Source: Sphingomonas sp. CCH10-B3 (lineage in GTDB: Bacteria > Pseudomonadota > Alphaproteobacteria > Sphingomonadales > Sphingomonadaceae). From it: a stretch of DNA of 10,416 nt. The notes under the pieces were generated by a model. It did no database searches and was not told the origin of the DNA. It saw only the letters and a program-made list of their open reading frames with translations. A program made the position numbers and the translations under genes. This document shows, piece by piece, positions 1-6,766 of this stretch. The stretch covers positions 1 to 10,416 of the forward strand of contig NZ_LSIJ01000075.1 of the NCBI RefSeq assembly GCF_001556185.1. Direction: 5' to 3'. Position 1 is the first letter of the stretch; each line of letters starts with the position of its first letter.

Positions 1-13
1 AACCCTCCTTAAA

Positions 14-130
14 TCACAACCTCAAATCTGTGCCATTGGTGCTGACGGGGGACACAATGTCGATCTCCTCTGGCTCTGTAATTCCCAGGGCCTGTAGCGC
101 CAATTCCGCAGCAGTCGCTGAAGGAGTCAT
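14..130 (-). CDS. 38-residue ORF resembling the N-terminus of an ImmA/IrrE-type peptidase, possibly truncated
   Basis: The ATG overlaps the stop codon of the 128-residue gene (ATGA, 127-130). An AGGAG-type ribosome site lies 6 bases upstream, inside that gene's last codons, so initiation here is well supported. The product runs only 38 residues. Its middle (ALGITEPEEIDI) resembles the opening of ImmA/IrrE-family metallopeptidases, where such a stretch precedes a conserved 'IA..GA' segment; the HExxH active site would come much later and is absent. This similarity is recalled from the family, not searched. Straight after the TGA there is a strong AAGGAGG (3-9 on the minus strand), so another gene probably starts just beyond the window edge. 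It may be a genuine small protein, a remnant of a broken peptidase gene, or an upstream coupling ORF. Confidence 0.5.
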   Translation of the reverse strand: MTPSATAAELALQALGITEPEEIDIVSPVSTNGTDLRL

Positions 131-513
131 TTCTTCTCCTGGTTAGCGTCCCGCTCGAGCTCCGCGAGATCCTCGAGAAGTCCCGCTTCGTCGTCATCAC
201 CGTCACTGATCGCGTTTCGCGCCGCCAGCGTCATCTTCATAGCCGTGTCGTTGGCTGCGGCCTGCAGCTTAGCACGCATGCGTTCCGCATCGACGTTGAT
301 AACTCCACCATCTCTTCGCTCTCGATCGATCTGAGCACGAATTTCGACGAGATGGCTCTTGCGCAACGCGAGTTCGGCCTTGTCGAGGCTCTTCAATATC
401 GTCTCCAGCGCGCCGTCCTCTACCACATCGGAGTGGTCGTCCAATATTTCATCGACCATGAAGTCGTCGATCAGTGACAGGGGACTCACTTTCTTTTTGT
501 CGTTGACGATCAT
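127..513 (-). CDS. Acidic 128-residue protein of unknown function in the sigma-like operon
   Basis: I do not recognise a named domain. The protein is short, rich in Asp/Glu and predicted mostly helical. A 'LIDDFMVDEILDD' segment near residues 14-26 is followed by a charged helical middle (about 40-100), an acidic patch DGDDDE around 105-110 and a Lys-rich end. There is no signal peptide or membrane segment, so it should be cytosolic. Its ATG overlaps the stop of the sigma-like gene (ATGA, 510-513) and its own stop overlaps the next start in the same way, so all three are probably made by coupled translation. An acidic partner next to a DNA/RNA-polymerase-binding protein could be an anti-sigma-like or adaptor protein, but nothing in the sequence proves this. 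Confidence 0.8.
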   Translation of the reverse strand: MIVNDKKKVSPLSLIDDFMVDEILDDHSDVVEDGALETILKSLDKAELALRKSHLVEIRAQIDRERRDGGVINVDAERMRAKLQAAANDTAMKMTLAARNAISDGDDDEAGLLEDLAELERDANQEKK

Positions 514-1076
514 GATTCCAATCCCTTCGGAAAGGCGTTCTGCAGCCTGCGCTTCAGCCGCCTGCGAGCGGTGGCCAGGCCTTGCGTATCGACGCCCAGC
601 AAATCCTCCAGTTGGTCACCTCGCATTTGATCACATATCCCCTCAAGCAGCAGTTGGAGTTGTTCGTCATCCTCGATCAGCTGGCCAATCACATCCAACA
701 CCTCGCCATCATCGCGCGTAGACATCAAGAGTCGTTCAGGCGACGGAGAGGGATCGACCAAGTCAGGGGCCGCCACGCCGTCGGGTGTAGGTCGAACTTC
801 GCGTAGGCCGTTCCTGATTGCCTCGATTTCGGCCGACGCGATACTTTTGATCGCGCCACTCAACTCGCGGACGAATTCGACACGGCGCCGGACCTGCCGG
901 CTGCCCGAGAGTAGGCGCTTGAACGCCTCCTGCCTTAAATCCTCGGCCGGAATGTGGCACCGGAGCGAGAACCATCGCGCTGTTTTGCTGATCTTGGTCG
1001 CATCGACCGGGTTGAGCTGCCGGATCATTTCCCGGACCTCGTCAACCGATAGATAGTCGGTCTCCTCTTCGTCCAT
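510..1076 (-). CDS. Small sigma-70-like RNA polymerase sigma factor (region 2 and region 4-like)
   Basis: The 188-residue protein has the layout of a reduced, ECF-sized sigma factor. A region 2-like part lies at about residues 20-90, with the typical core-binding motif AEDLRQEAF at 44-52 and a following helix ending AEIEAIRNG. A linker (about 95-125) rich in Pro and Asp follows. A region 4-like helix-turn-helix lies at about 132-180 (QLEDLLGVDTQGLATARRRL), preceded by a helix where ECF factors carry their first region 4 helix. It probably directs RNA polymerase to a few promoters, perhaps those of this element; this is inference. I chose the ATG at 1076. In-frame TTG (1100) and GTG (1097) lie upstream, with a GGGGGA stretch in front of them, and would add 7-8 residues. 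It heads the minus-strand operon and is transcribed divergently from the MBL/E1 operon. Confidence 0.7.
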   Translation of the reverse strand: MDEEETDYLSVDEVREMIRQLNPVDATKISKTARWFSLRCHIPAEDLRQEAFKRLLSGSRQVRRRVEFVRELSGAIKSIASAEIEAIRNGLREVRPTPDGVAAPDLVDPSPSPERLLMSTRDDGEVLDVIGQLIEDDEQLQLLLEGICDQMRGDQLEDLLGVDTQGLATARRRLKRRLQNAFPKGLES

Positions 1077-1100
1077 CGTTTCCAAGGTGTGCTGCACCAA

Positions 1101-1259
1101 ACAAGTCCCCCAACAGGTATAAGCGGATCAGCAGTGATATTCGGACACGGAAAATTCTATGTCTGAGTTCGCGTGCTCACCCGCATTTACTATTGGAAGG
1201 TGAAGTCGCGGCGTTGGCAAGCCCGTGGCGGCGGTCAGCCACTAATTGGAGTAACTCGA
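1101..1259. promoter_or_regulatory. Divergent intergenic region between the sigma-like operon and the MBL/E1 operon
   Basis: This stretch separates two divergent operons and must hold promoters for both, unless one is read from outside. It is more AT-rich than its surroundings, especially at 1135-1160 and 1185-1195. On the minus strand TTATAC (around 1114-1119) could serve as a -10 for the sigma-like gene. On the plus strand TACTAT (1188-1193) could be a -10 for the MBL operon. Neither has a good -35 hexamer at 16-18 bp, which would fit use of an alternative sigma factor. No clear operator or hairpin was seen. Confidence 0.3.
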
Positions 1260-1292
1260 ATGGCAAAGAGCTGGAACCACAATGCGCGGTGA
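1260..1292 (+). CDS. Possible 10-codon leader ORF overlapping the start of the first MBL gene
   Basis: An ATG at 1260 has the best ribosome site in the region (TTGGAG, eight bases upstream). It opens a ten-residue frame (MAKSWNHNAR) that ends in TGA at 1290-1292. This overlaps the first 11 bases of the MBL gene in another frame. The MBL start at 1282 has only a weaker GGAA five bases upstream, so terminating ribosomes could restart there. It may instead be chance. No attenuator hairpin or run of one amino acid is visible. Confidence 0.25.
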   Translation: MAKSWNHNAR

Positions 1293-2415
1293 CCACAAGC
1301 TGACAGTTTTCGCGGCGGGGTGCGGCGACTGCATCCTAATTGAGGCGCACCATAAGACGGTGCTGACCGACGTCCATTACCGTGTCGGTAGCGCGCAGGA
1401 CGAGACGAACGACGAGGTGCCCGACTTCGCGCCGGATATCCGCAAGGCATGCGGCAACAACCACCTCGACGTCTTTGTCTCGACACACCCTGACAAGGAC
1501 CATGTCGGCGGGTTCTGCGAGCTGTTCCACTGCGGCCGTCCCGAGGATTGGATCGCGGACCCGGAAGACAGCGATCCCAAGATCATCGTCGACGAGATCT
1601 GGTGCTCACCCTACGGTGCCAATCCGCATTATGAGACCAGCCAATCAAAGCCACTGGTTGATGAGATCAAGCGGCGCAAGGCGCTGCGTGGCACTTGGCA
1701 GGCGAATCTCGACGGTAACCGCCTCGTCATCATGGACACCACTACACATACGACCGGGACCATCACGACCGGACTGGAGTGACGGCTGCTCGCACCGACA
1801 CCGGCCGAATGGGATATTCCCAAGGCCGAGGATGGCTGTCCCCAGACTTCATCCAATCCGACCAGCTTGGTGATCCAGTGGTCAGTGACGCGCAGCTGGG
1901 GGAAGAATTACATTCTGATCGCTGGTGACACCTCGGTAGAGGTTTTGGAGCGTCTCGAGAGCGAAGTTCACGCTCACAATCCTGACCACCTCGCCTGGCA
2001 CATCTTGATCGCTCCCCACCATTGCTCGCGCCGTTCGATCGGACGCGTGTGGAATGGAGGTTGTATTGACGAGGAGTTTGAAGAGTCGGCCGGTGCGCTC
2101 GCTTCGCTGGGAGAGCAGCGCGGCGATGGCTACGTCGTTGCAAGCAGCCGGCGCGTGATCCGCGGCGGCAACACCCCGCCGTCCTACCATGCCAAACTAC
2201 GCTATTTGCGCATTCTTGCTGCCGGCGGCGAGGTGACCGACGCCGTTCGAGCCCGATTCCGTTGCACCGGCGGCAACGCTACCAGCGACAAGCCGGCGCA
2301 CGTCGTCTTCAACCTCAACGCCACCGGTCCCAGCTTGGCGGCGACTACTGCGCCGGCGACCGTGGGTTTGGGCGGTGGTGGCGCCTCGGTCGGCGGCGGG
2401 GGTGGATACGGCTAA
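1282..2415 (+). pseudogene. MBL-fold metallohydrolase with in-frame TGA and glycine-rich C-terminal tail
   Basis: Read through one TGA (1780-1782, codon 167), this is a single 377-codon MBL-fold protein of the ComEC/Rec2-like type. Asp30 is in the 'LTD' strand and the zinc motif is THPDKDH (68-74). The N..S motif lies in SSNPTSLVIQW (191-199), followed by the AGD strand (214-216) and the PHH motif (245-247). These parts fall on both sides of the TGA, and the same reading frame continues with no other stop to TAA at 2413-2415. The sequence around the stop reads GLE-TGA-RLLAPTP, and Trp (TGG) would fit there. Two ORFs of 166 and about 182 residues remain if the stop is obeyed; neither would be a complete enzyme. 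The last 18 residues are almost all Gly, ending GGGGGYG. The first ATG is at 1282; TAA at 1252 rules out an earlier start. The final A of the stop is the first base of the next ATG. It could be a pseudogene, a readthrough gene or a sequence error. Confidence 0.8.
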
Positions 2416-4658
2416 TGGCGGATCCCAAGGGAGGCGTCTACGTCCATCGGCTGGAGGCGCGGCGGATCGAGGCCTCGGCAGCTGTCGTTGCGGAATCGCT
2501 TGATCTGCTCGTTAGCGACGACGGCGAGGTGCTCGAGTTCGACATCGCCAGCGAGCCGACGGTGAACCCACCAGTCGCGGATATCCGCGACGTCGAACGT
2601 ATCTGTTTCGTCTATCGGCACGGGCGGCGGTTCGGTGAAACGGCGCCGTCGCACGTGCTGTGCAAGCGCGAGGACTTCCCTCGCGACCTAGTGCACCTAT
2701 GTTCTACCGGTCCGGGCGGCCTCGCCGCCCCCTGCCTCTCGCTGGGTGGCCTGCAGCCGCTCTACGAGCGCGTGGGGATCGAGGCGGTGATGGAGCGGCT
2801 GCGCAAGTTCCTACGCGACGCTAAGACGGGAACGCTGACGATCGACGGTTGGGAACCCGTGCCCTTCGGCATCGATCAGCAGCCCTGCGGTGGCGAGGTC
2901 GTCCCGCACTTCTTCCAAGACCATGCCCTCGCCCATCTTGGAGACGGGTATGCGATGGGAGCCGCGATCAACATGGAGGAGGAGAATGGTCGATTCGTCG
3001 CCGTCTTTCCGCAAGTGCTCGCGCCTCAGGATATGAGAGATGGGCTAGCCTTCCGCAATAAGGACAGCAAACGTCGCGGTATTCCCTGGGTCTTTCTGTG
3101 GCCCAAGGAGATAAAGTTTGAGAGCGAGCCGATCTTCAGCGACTGGCGCACGGGCGCGGAGCTGCTTGAAGGCATGAAGCGCATCGGTGTCGAGCAGTCC
3201 TTCGATGCCGCGATCGGCGAGCTCCTGTCGCGAGGTGTCGACTTCAACTGTTTTCGCGAGCCCGCAGGTGGCAAGGGCCTAGTCGTCGTGCTGGGGGTGT
3301 GGCGGCCGGAGCCGATCATGCGCGAGTTCTTCGGCTATTCCGATAATCCTGAGGCGCGAAGGCTCGAGTTACGGGCCTTCCGCGTATCGCAAGATCTTTT
3401 CAAGGAAATCGTGGCGCTCGACACGAAGGTTGAGACGATCGTTGGCGACTATCCCGGGAGCCCCGAACTCTACCGCTGGGTTGCCGGTGTCGACGCGATT
3501 CCGCCTGTGGCGCTGATCGGCGTGGGGGCGATCGGCAGCGCGGTGTTCAACCATCTTGCCCGGTCTGGCCTCGACGACGCCGTAGTCTACGACCATGATC
3601 TTTTGCGGCCCCATAACCTCACCCGGCATACCGCGGACACCTCCAGCCTATACAAGTCGAAGGGCCATTCGGCGTCTGACTTGGTGCACGGACTCGTCCG
3701 CGACATGTCGCTTCGTTTCGAGGCGATCCAGCGGGACGTGATCGAGATGTCAGTCGACGAGTTGGCCGCGGCCGTCAAGAACCGCCTTGTGGTGGACGCC
3801 ACGGCCGACGAACGGGTGCGGCTGCGCATAGACGAACTGCGGGAGAAGATCGATCTGACCGTCGTCCGGACCGAGATGTTCCACGAGGGGCGCTTAGGTG
3901 TGACGTTCGTCGCGCCGCCCGGCGCACCGAGCTTCGCCGACATGATGCGCACGCTTTTTGCCTCAGCATCCGACGACCCTGCTGTGGCGGCCTGGCTCGA
4001 GCACGAAGCGATGCATCCGCTCGGCCCCGACCCATTGCTGGCGGGCTTCGGTTGTACGTCGCAGACCATTCATTTGCCGCTGCACGCGATCGAGCAGCAT
4101 GCCTCCGTTGCAACGGCGACGATCTTGGGCGACCGCACCGAGGCGGGGATCTTGATTAATCCGGTAGACCAGCGCTTTCGCCCCACAGGCTCGCGTTGGC
4201 TCCCCATGCCCCCGTTTACAACGCTAGTGCCTGCGACGGAACCGGAGTGGAGCGTCAGGATCTCAGGGCTGGCGCTCGAGCGCATCACCGTCGCACGCGC
4301 CGAGGCGCTGCCCTCTGAGACGGGCGGATACCTCTACGGCGCGTGGGACCCGGCCGCGAGGGTGATAACGGTGACGACGGCCACGACGCTGCCGCCTGAA
4401 TCAACCGCGACGCCCACGGCGCTACAGCTCGGCCCGGCCGGCGCGACCGGCGAGGAACGGCGGCTCATGCTGAAGACTCGTGGGCGGATATATCTGTGCG
4501 GCAGCTGGCACAGCCATCCGAATGAATCCGCCAGCATGTCCGGCCGCGATTACGGCACGATGATGCGGCACCACGCCCGCGATGCCGAGACGCTGAGTCC
4601 GACCCTGTTAGTGATCGCCGCCGGGGAAGAGACGCTGGCCCATCTGAAACTACCGTGA
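2415..4658 (+). CDS. E2-like / E1 (ThiF) / JAB tri-domain ubiquitin-like conjugation protein
   Basis: The 747-residue product joins three activities. At about 1-150 is an E2 (UBC)-like domain whose likely catalytic Cys is Cys107 in APCLSLGG, followed by a helix ending WEPVP. Residues 150-360 form a less familiar linker or adenylation-partner region. An E1/ThiF domain spans about 362-570: the ATP-binding loop GVGAIGS (369-375), an acidic strand VYDHDLLRPHNLTRH (391-405) and DATAD (461-465). Its likely thioester Cys is Cys547 in GCTSQTIHLP, which resembles the CT...P..AIE motif of eukaryotic E1s. The end is a JAB/MPN metalloprotease: Glu635 in SETGGYLYG, then HSHP (699-702) and S709/D712, the full JAMM zinc signature. 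One protein could therefore activate, transfer and remove a modifier. The ATG overlaps the preceding TAA (TAATG), so translation is coupled to the MBL gene. An earlier in-frame ATG (2262) only reads the MBL gene in the wrong frame. Cap2/Cap3 of CBASS and the Bil/Bub systems carry the same activities, often on separate proteins. Confidence 0.9.
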   Translation: MADPKGGVYVHRLEARRIEASAAVVAESLDLLVSDDGEVLEFDIASEPTVNPPVADIRDVERICFVYRHGRRFGETAPSHVLCKREDFPRDLVHLCSTGPGGLAAPCLSLGGLQPLYERVGIEAVMERLRKFLRDAKTGTLTIDGWEPVPFGIDQQPCGGEVVPHFFQDHALAHLGDGYAMGAAINMEEENGRFVAVFPQVLAPQDMRDGLAFRNKDSKRRGIPWVFLWPKEIKFESEPIFSDWRTGAELLEGMKRIGVEQSFDAAIGELLSRGVDFNCFREPAGGKGLVVVLGVWRPEPIMREFFGYSDNPEARRLELRAFRVSQDLFKEIVALDTKVETIVGDYPGSPELYRWVAGVDAIPPVALIGVGAIGSAVFNHLARSGLDDAVVYDHDLLRPHNLTRHTADTSSLYKSKGHSASDLVHGLVRDMSLRFEAIQRDVIEMSVDELAAAVKNRLVVDATADERVRLRIDELREKIDLTVVRTEMFHEGRLGVTFVAPPGAPSFADMMRTLFASASDDPAVAAWLEHEAMHPLGPDPLLAGFGCTSQTIHLPLHAIEQHASVATATILGDRTEAGILINPVDQRFRPTGSRWLPMPPFTTLVPATEPEWSVRISGLALERITVARAEALPSETGGYLYGAWDPAARVITVTTATTLPPESTATPTALQLGPAGATGEERRLMLKTRGRIYLCGSWHSHPNESASMSGRDYGTMMRHHARDAETLSPTLLVIAAGEETLAHLKLP

Positions 4659-4662
4659 GGGG

Positions 4663-5751
4663 ATGATGGCCGATTTTTTCGAGATAGACTTCCTTGACGT
4701 TGAGACCCGTAAGAGCGGCGACGCGATTACTGTCCATTACGAAGTTGGCGGCCGGCGCATGATCCACGTTGTTGACGGCGGATTCGACGCGATGACGCAG
4801 AGGATTATCGACCACATCGTCACCCATTACGACAACAAGCCGATCGATCACGTCGTGGTCACACACCCTGATGGCGATCACGCCTGTGGTCTCCGAGGTG
4901 TTGTCGAACGCTGCAACGTCGGCACGCTTTGGATGCTGCGCCCTTGGCTCTACTCCGAGGCGCTGCTGCCGTATTTCCCGACCTACAATTCCGCCGACCG
5001 GCTGGCGAGCCGGATGAAGCAGCTCTACCCCTACATCGCGGATCTCGAGCGGATTGCGGACCAAAAGGGGGTACCGATTCAAGAGCCATTCCAGGGTGCC
5101 CGGATCGGAGCCTTCACCGTCTTAGCGCCCACTCCGCAGCGCTATTTCGAATGCCTGCTCCGGTCGGAGAAGACGCCGGAGTTGGCGGGTGAGCCAAGCA
5201 ACACCATTGCCGGTCTACTCGAAGAGTTGGCACAAATTGGCCGCGCGCTGGTGAACTTCGCGCGTGGTGCCTGGGGCTACGAGGTGTTTTCCCCGGAGGA
5301 AACCAGCGCCGAAAATGAAATGAGCGTCGTTCAGGCCGCCGTGATTGCCGGCCAGCGAATTGTACTGACAGGGGACGCGGGTCGCGGCGCTTTGGCTGAG
5401 GCAGCGGACTTCGCGCCGGTGGCAGGCATCCTCCTGCCGGGGGTCCATCGCTTTCAGGTGCCACATCACGGCTCACGCCGGAACGTGTCGACCGAGTTGC
5501 TGGACCGATGGCTGGGCCCGCGGCTGCCCCAACGGCCGTGCGCCGGGCAAGAGACTTTCACTGCGATCTGCAGCTCTGCCAAAGCAGATCCCGATCACCC
5601 GCGACGGTCGGTAGAGCGTGCGTTCGTTCATCGGGGCGCTCGCTTCATTACTACCGAGGAAGGCGACGTAACCACGCGCTGGAACGCGCCACCGCGAATC
5701 GGCTGGGGACCGTTGCCCGTCCGCCCCTATCCAGAGGAATATGAAGAATAG
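4663..5751 (+). CDS. Second MBL-fold metallohydrolase (ComEC/Rec2-like)
   Basis: The 362-residue protein is an intact MBL-fold enzyme of the same broad class as the first gene of the operon. It shows Asp38 in HVVDGG, the zinc motif THPDGDH (67-73), an ENEMS motif at 217-221 (the N..S-like strand), LTGDAG (235-240) and VPHHGS (266-271). No signal peptide or membrane segment is seen, so it should be cytosolic. This class includes nucleases and phosphodiesterases; the substrate cannot be read from the sequence. Four bases separate it from the JAB stop. The GAGGGG in that gap sits directly against the first ATG, so the second ATG (4666) may be the real start. Unlike the first MBL it lacks a Gly-rich tail and ends in acidic residues (PEEYEE). 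The two are therefore not interchangeable; one may be a target and one an effector, which is inference. Confidence 0.85.
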   Translation: MMADFFEIDFLDVETRKSGDAITVHYEVGGRRMIHVVDGGFDAMTQRIIDHIVTHYDNKPIDHVVVTHPDGDHACGLRGVVERCNVGTLWMLRPWLYSEALLPYFPTYNSADRLASRMKQLYPYIADLERIADQKGVPIQEPFQGARIGAFTVLAPTPQRYFECLLRSEKTPELAGEPSNTIAGLLEELAQIGRALVNFARGAWGYEVFSPEETSAENEMSVVQAAVIAGQRIVLTGDAGRGALAEAADFAPVAGILLPGVHRFQVPHHGSRRNVSTELLDRWLGPRLPQRPCAGQETFTAICSSAKADPDHPRRSVERAFVHRGARFITTEEGDVTTRWNAPPRIGWGPLPVRPYPEEYEE

Positions 5752-5758
5752 TCCGCGA

Positions 5759-6484
5759 TCAGGGCATGCTTGGCGTGGGCGGCGGGATTGTCGGCGCGGA
5801 TACTACCTTGTCGTAGGTGCGGAAGACCTCACGCGTATAGGCCGCATAGAATTTCACGAAGCGCCCGAACAGGCCAACCGCCAGTACTACCGCGGCGATC
5901 GCGAGGAACCAGTCCAGGCGGTCGCAGGTCTGGGACGAACGCCAAAACATCAAACCAGCCGCCACCGCAGATGCAAATGACACGTTCCGGCACATGCCAT
6001 ACTGATTCATGAAGTTGTCGAGCCGCGTTGCGCTGTCGGCTACGTTCCGCGCATGAGGAAAGGCGCAGTGGAACGCAGCCTCTCCCTCCATGTCAGTCTC
6101 GGGCACGGAAAGAGCGGCCGCGACCTTGCGTAGCACGCTGTTACGGGTCGCGACAGGCAGCGGTTCGTACTCGCGCGCTCCGAACGCCCAGCGCACGCCG
6201 GTTTCTCGCAAGCGTGGCGGCTCCAGCCCGAGCAGTATGTGCGACGGCGCCCGCAGCCATCTCCGACCAAGGAGGTGTTCGAGAAAAACCGATGATGGGA
6301 TCGCAAGGATCTGCCCAATGAGATAAGCGACCGCAGTCCAGAAGGCTCCGTTGACGAAAGTCCAATTTGCTTGGCTGGCAAGCATCGAGCCAAGGAACAC
6401 GCGATCGACGGCCGCCAACGTGATCATTCCCGCCGTCAGATAAGCATAGAAGTCATAGCTCGTGAATGGGAACCAATCCTTCAT
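5759..6484 (-). CDS. Four-helix membrane protein of unknown function
   Basis: From ATG 6484 the protein has 241 residues with two membrane pairs: about 12-30 and 46-68, then 168-182 and 191-210. A roughly 100-residue soluble loop lies between them and a Pro-rich tail (PTIPPPTPSMP) closes the protein. The segment RLDNFMNQYGMCRN (154-167) just before the third helix looks conserved, but I cannot name the family. The start has AGGA 9 bases upstream. The frame stays open upstream to a TTG at 6547, which has no ribosome site. The gene runs towards the second MBL gene with only 7 bp between stops, so the two may influence each other's expression. Small membrane proteins often serve as effectors in defence systems, but no effector domain can be recognised here. 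Confidence 0.75.
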   Translation of the reverse strand: MKDWFPFTSYDFYAYLTAGMITLAAVDRVFLGSMLASQANWTFVNGAFWTAVAYLIGQILAIPSSVFLEHLLGRRWLRAPSHILLGLEPPRLRETGVRWAFGAREYEPLPVATRNSVLRKVAAALSVPETDMEGEAAFHCAFPHARNVADSATRLDNFMNQYGMCRNVSFASAVAAGLMFWRSSQTCDRLDWFLAIAAVVLAVGLFGRFVKFYAAYTREVFRTYDKVVSAPTIPPPTPSMP

Positions 6485-6592
6485 TTCAAAATTCCTGAGT
6501 GGCGTTCGAACCAGCGACGATACAGTCGTCAAATCCAAATTGAACAAGCTGAGCGACCAGAGGACTAAAATTGGTGCCCTTTTTTGCAGTTT

Positions 6593-6703
6593 CTATCTTG
6601 GTAAGAGAGACGCAAGCAGAAAGTTTGCGCCGATCTGCGCAGCGCCGCTCGTAGGGGTGTCAGCAAGGTTCTGGTAGGTCCGAGGTTGGTTGGTCTGTGC
6701 CAT
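6593..6703 (-). CDS. Doubtful 36-codon ORF upstream of the membrane protein
   Basis: The ORF starts with ATG at 6703. A GGAAGG lies directly against it, which is too close for a normal ribosome site. It ends in TAG at 6593-6595. The product is about 36 residues, polar at first and then hydrophobic at the end (NFLLASLLPR). It is in the same frame as the membrane protein downstream. A second frame reads open from about 6663 and closes one base before the membrane protein's ATG, but has no start codon. This could be the remnant of a frameshifted small gene, or chance. The rest of 6485-6766 shows no clear gene. Confidence 0.2.
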   Translation of the reverse strand: MAQTNQPRTYQNLADTPTSGAAQIGANFLLASLLPR

Positions 6704-6766
6704 CCTTCCGGTGAGGCCGGCAGCTTCGGTGGACGCGCCTGACAGCGAGCTCTATCCTAAGCCGCC

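Noticed and set aside
9..206. 65-residue minus-strand ORF at the left edge
   Set aside because: It reads the coupled 128- and 38-residue genes in another frame, is Arg-rich and lacks a supported start.
1382..1873. Frameshift instead of a stop codon in the first MBL gene
   Set aside because: The overlapping frame is Arg/Ser-rich shadow sequence; both MBL halves are already in the same frame, so a single TGA explains the break.
2262..2414. Longer N-terminus for the E2/E1/JAB protein starting at ATG 2262
   Set aside because: This stretch is the Gly-tail coding region of the MBL gene read in another frame; it is Arg-rich and low-quality, and the ATG at 2415 overlaps the MBL stop as expected for a coupled gene.
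1282..5751. Calling the operon CBASS
   Set aside because: No CD-NTase or cyclic-nucleotide-responsive effector is visible; only the E1/E2/JAB chemistry is shared.
6028..6326. Plus-strand ORFs opposite the membrane protein
   Set aside because: Arg/Pro/Ser-rich shadows of the minus-strand gene, without ribosome sites or recognisable motifs.
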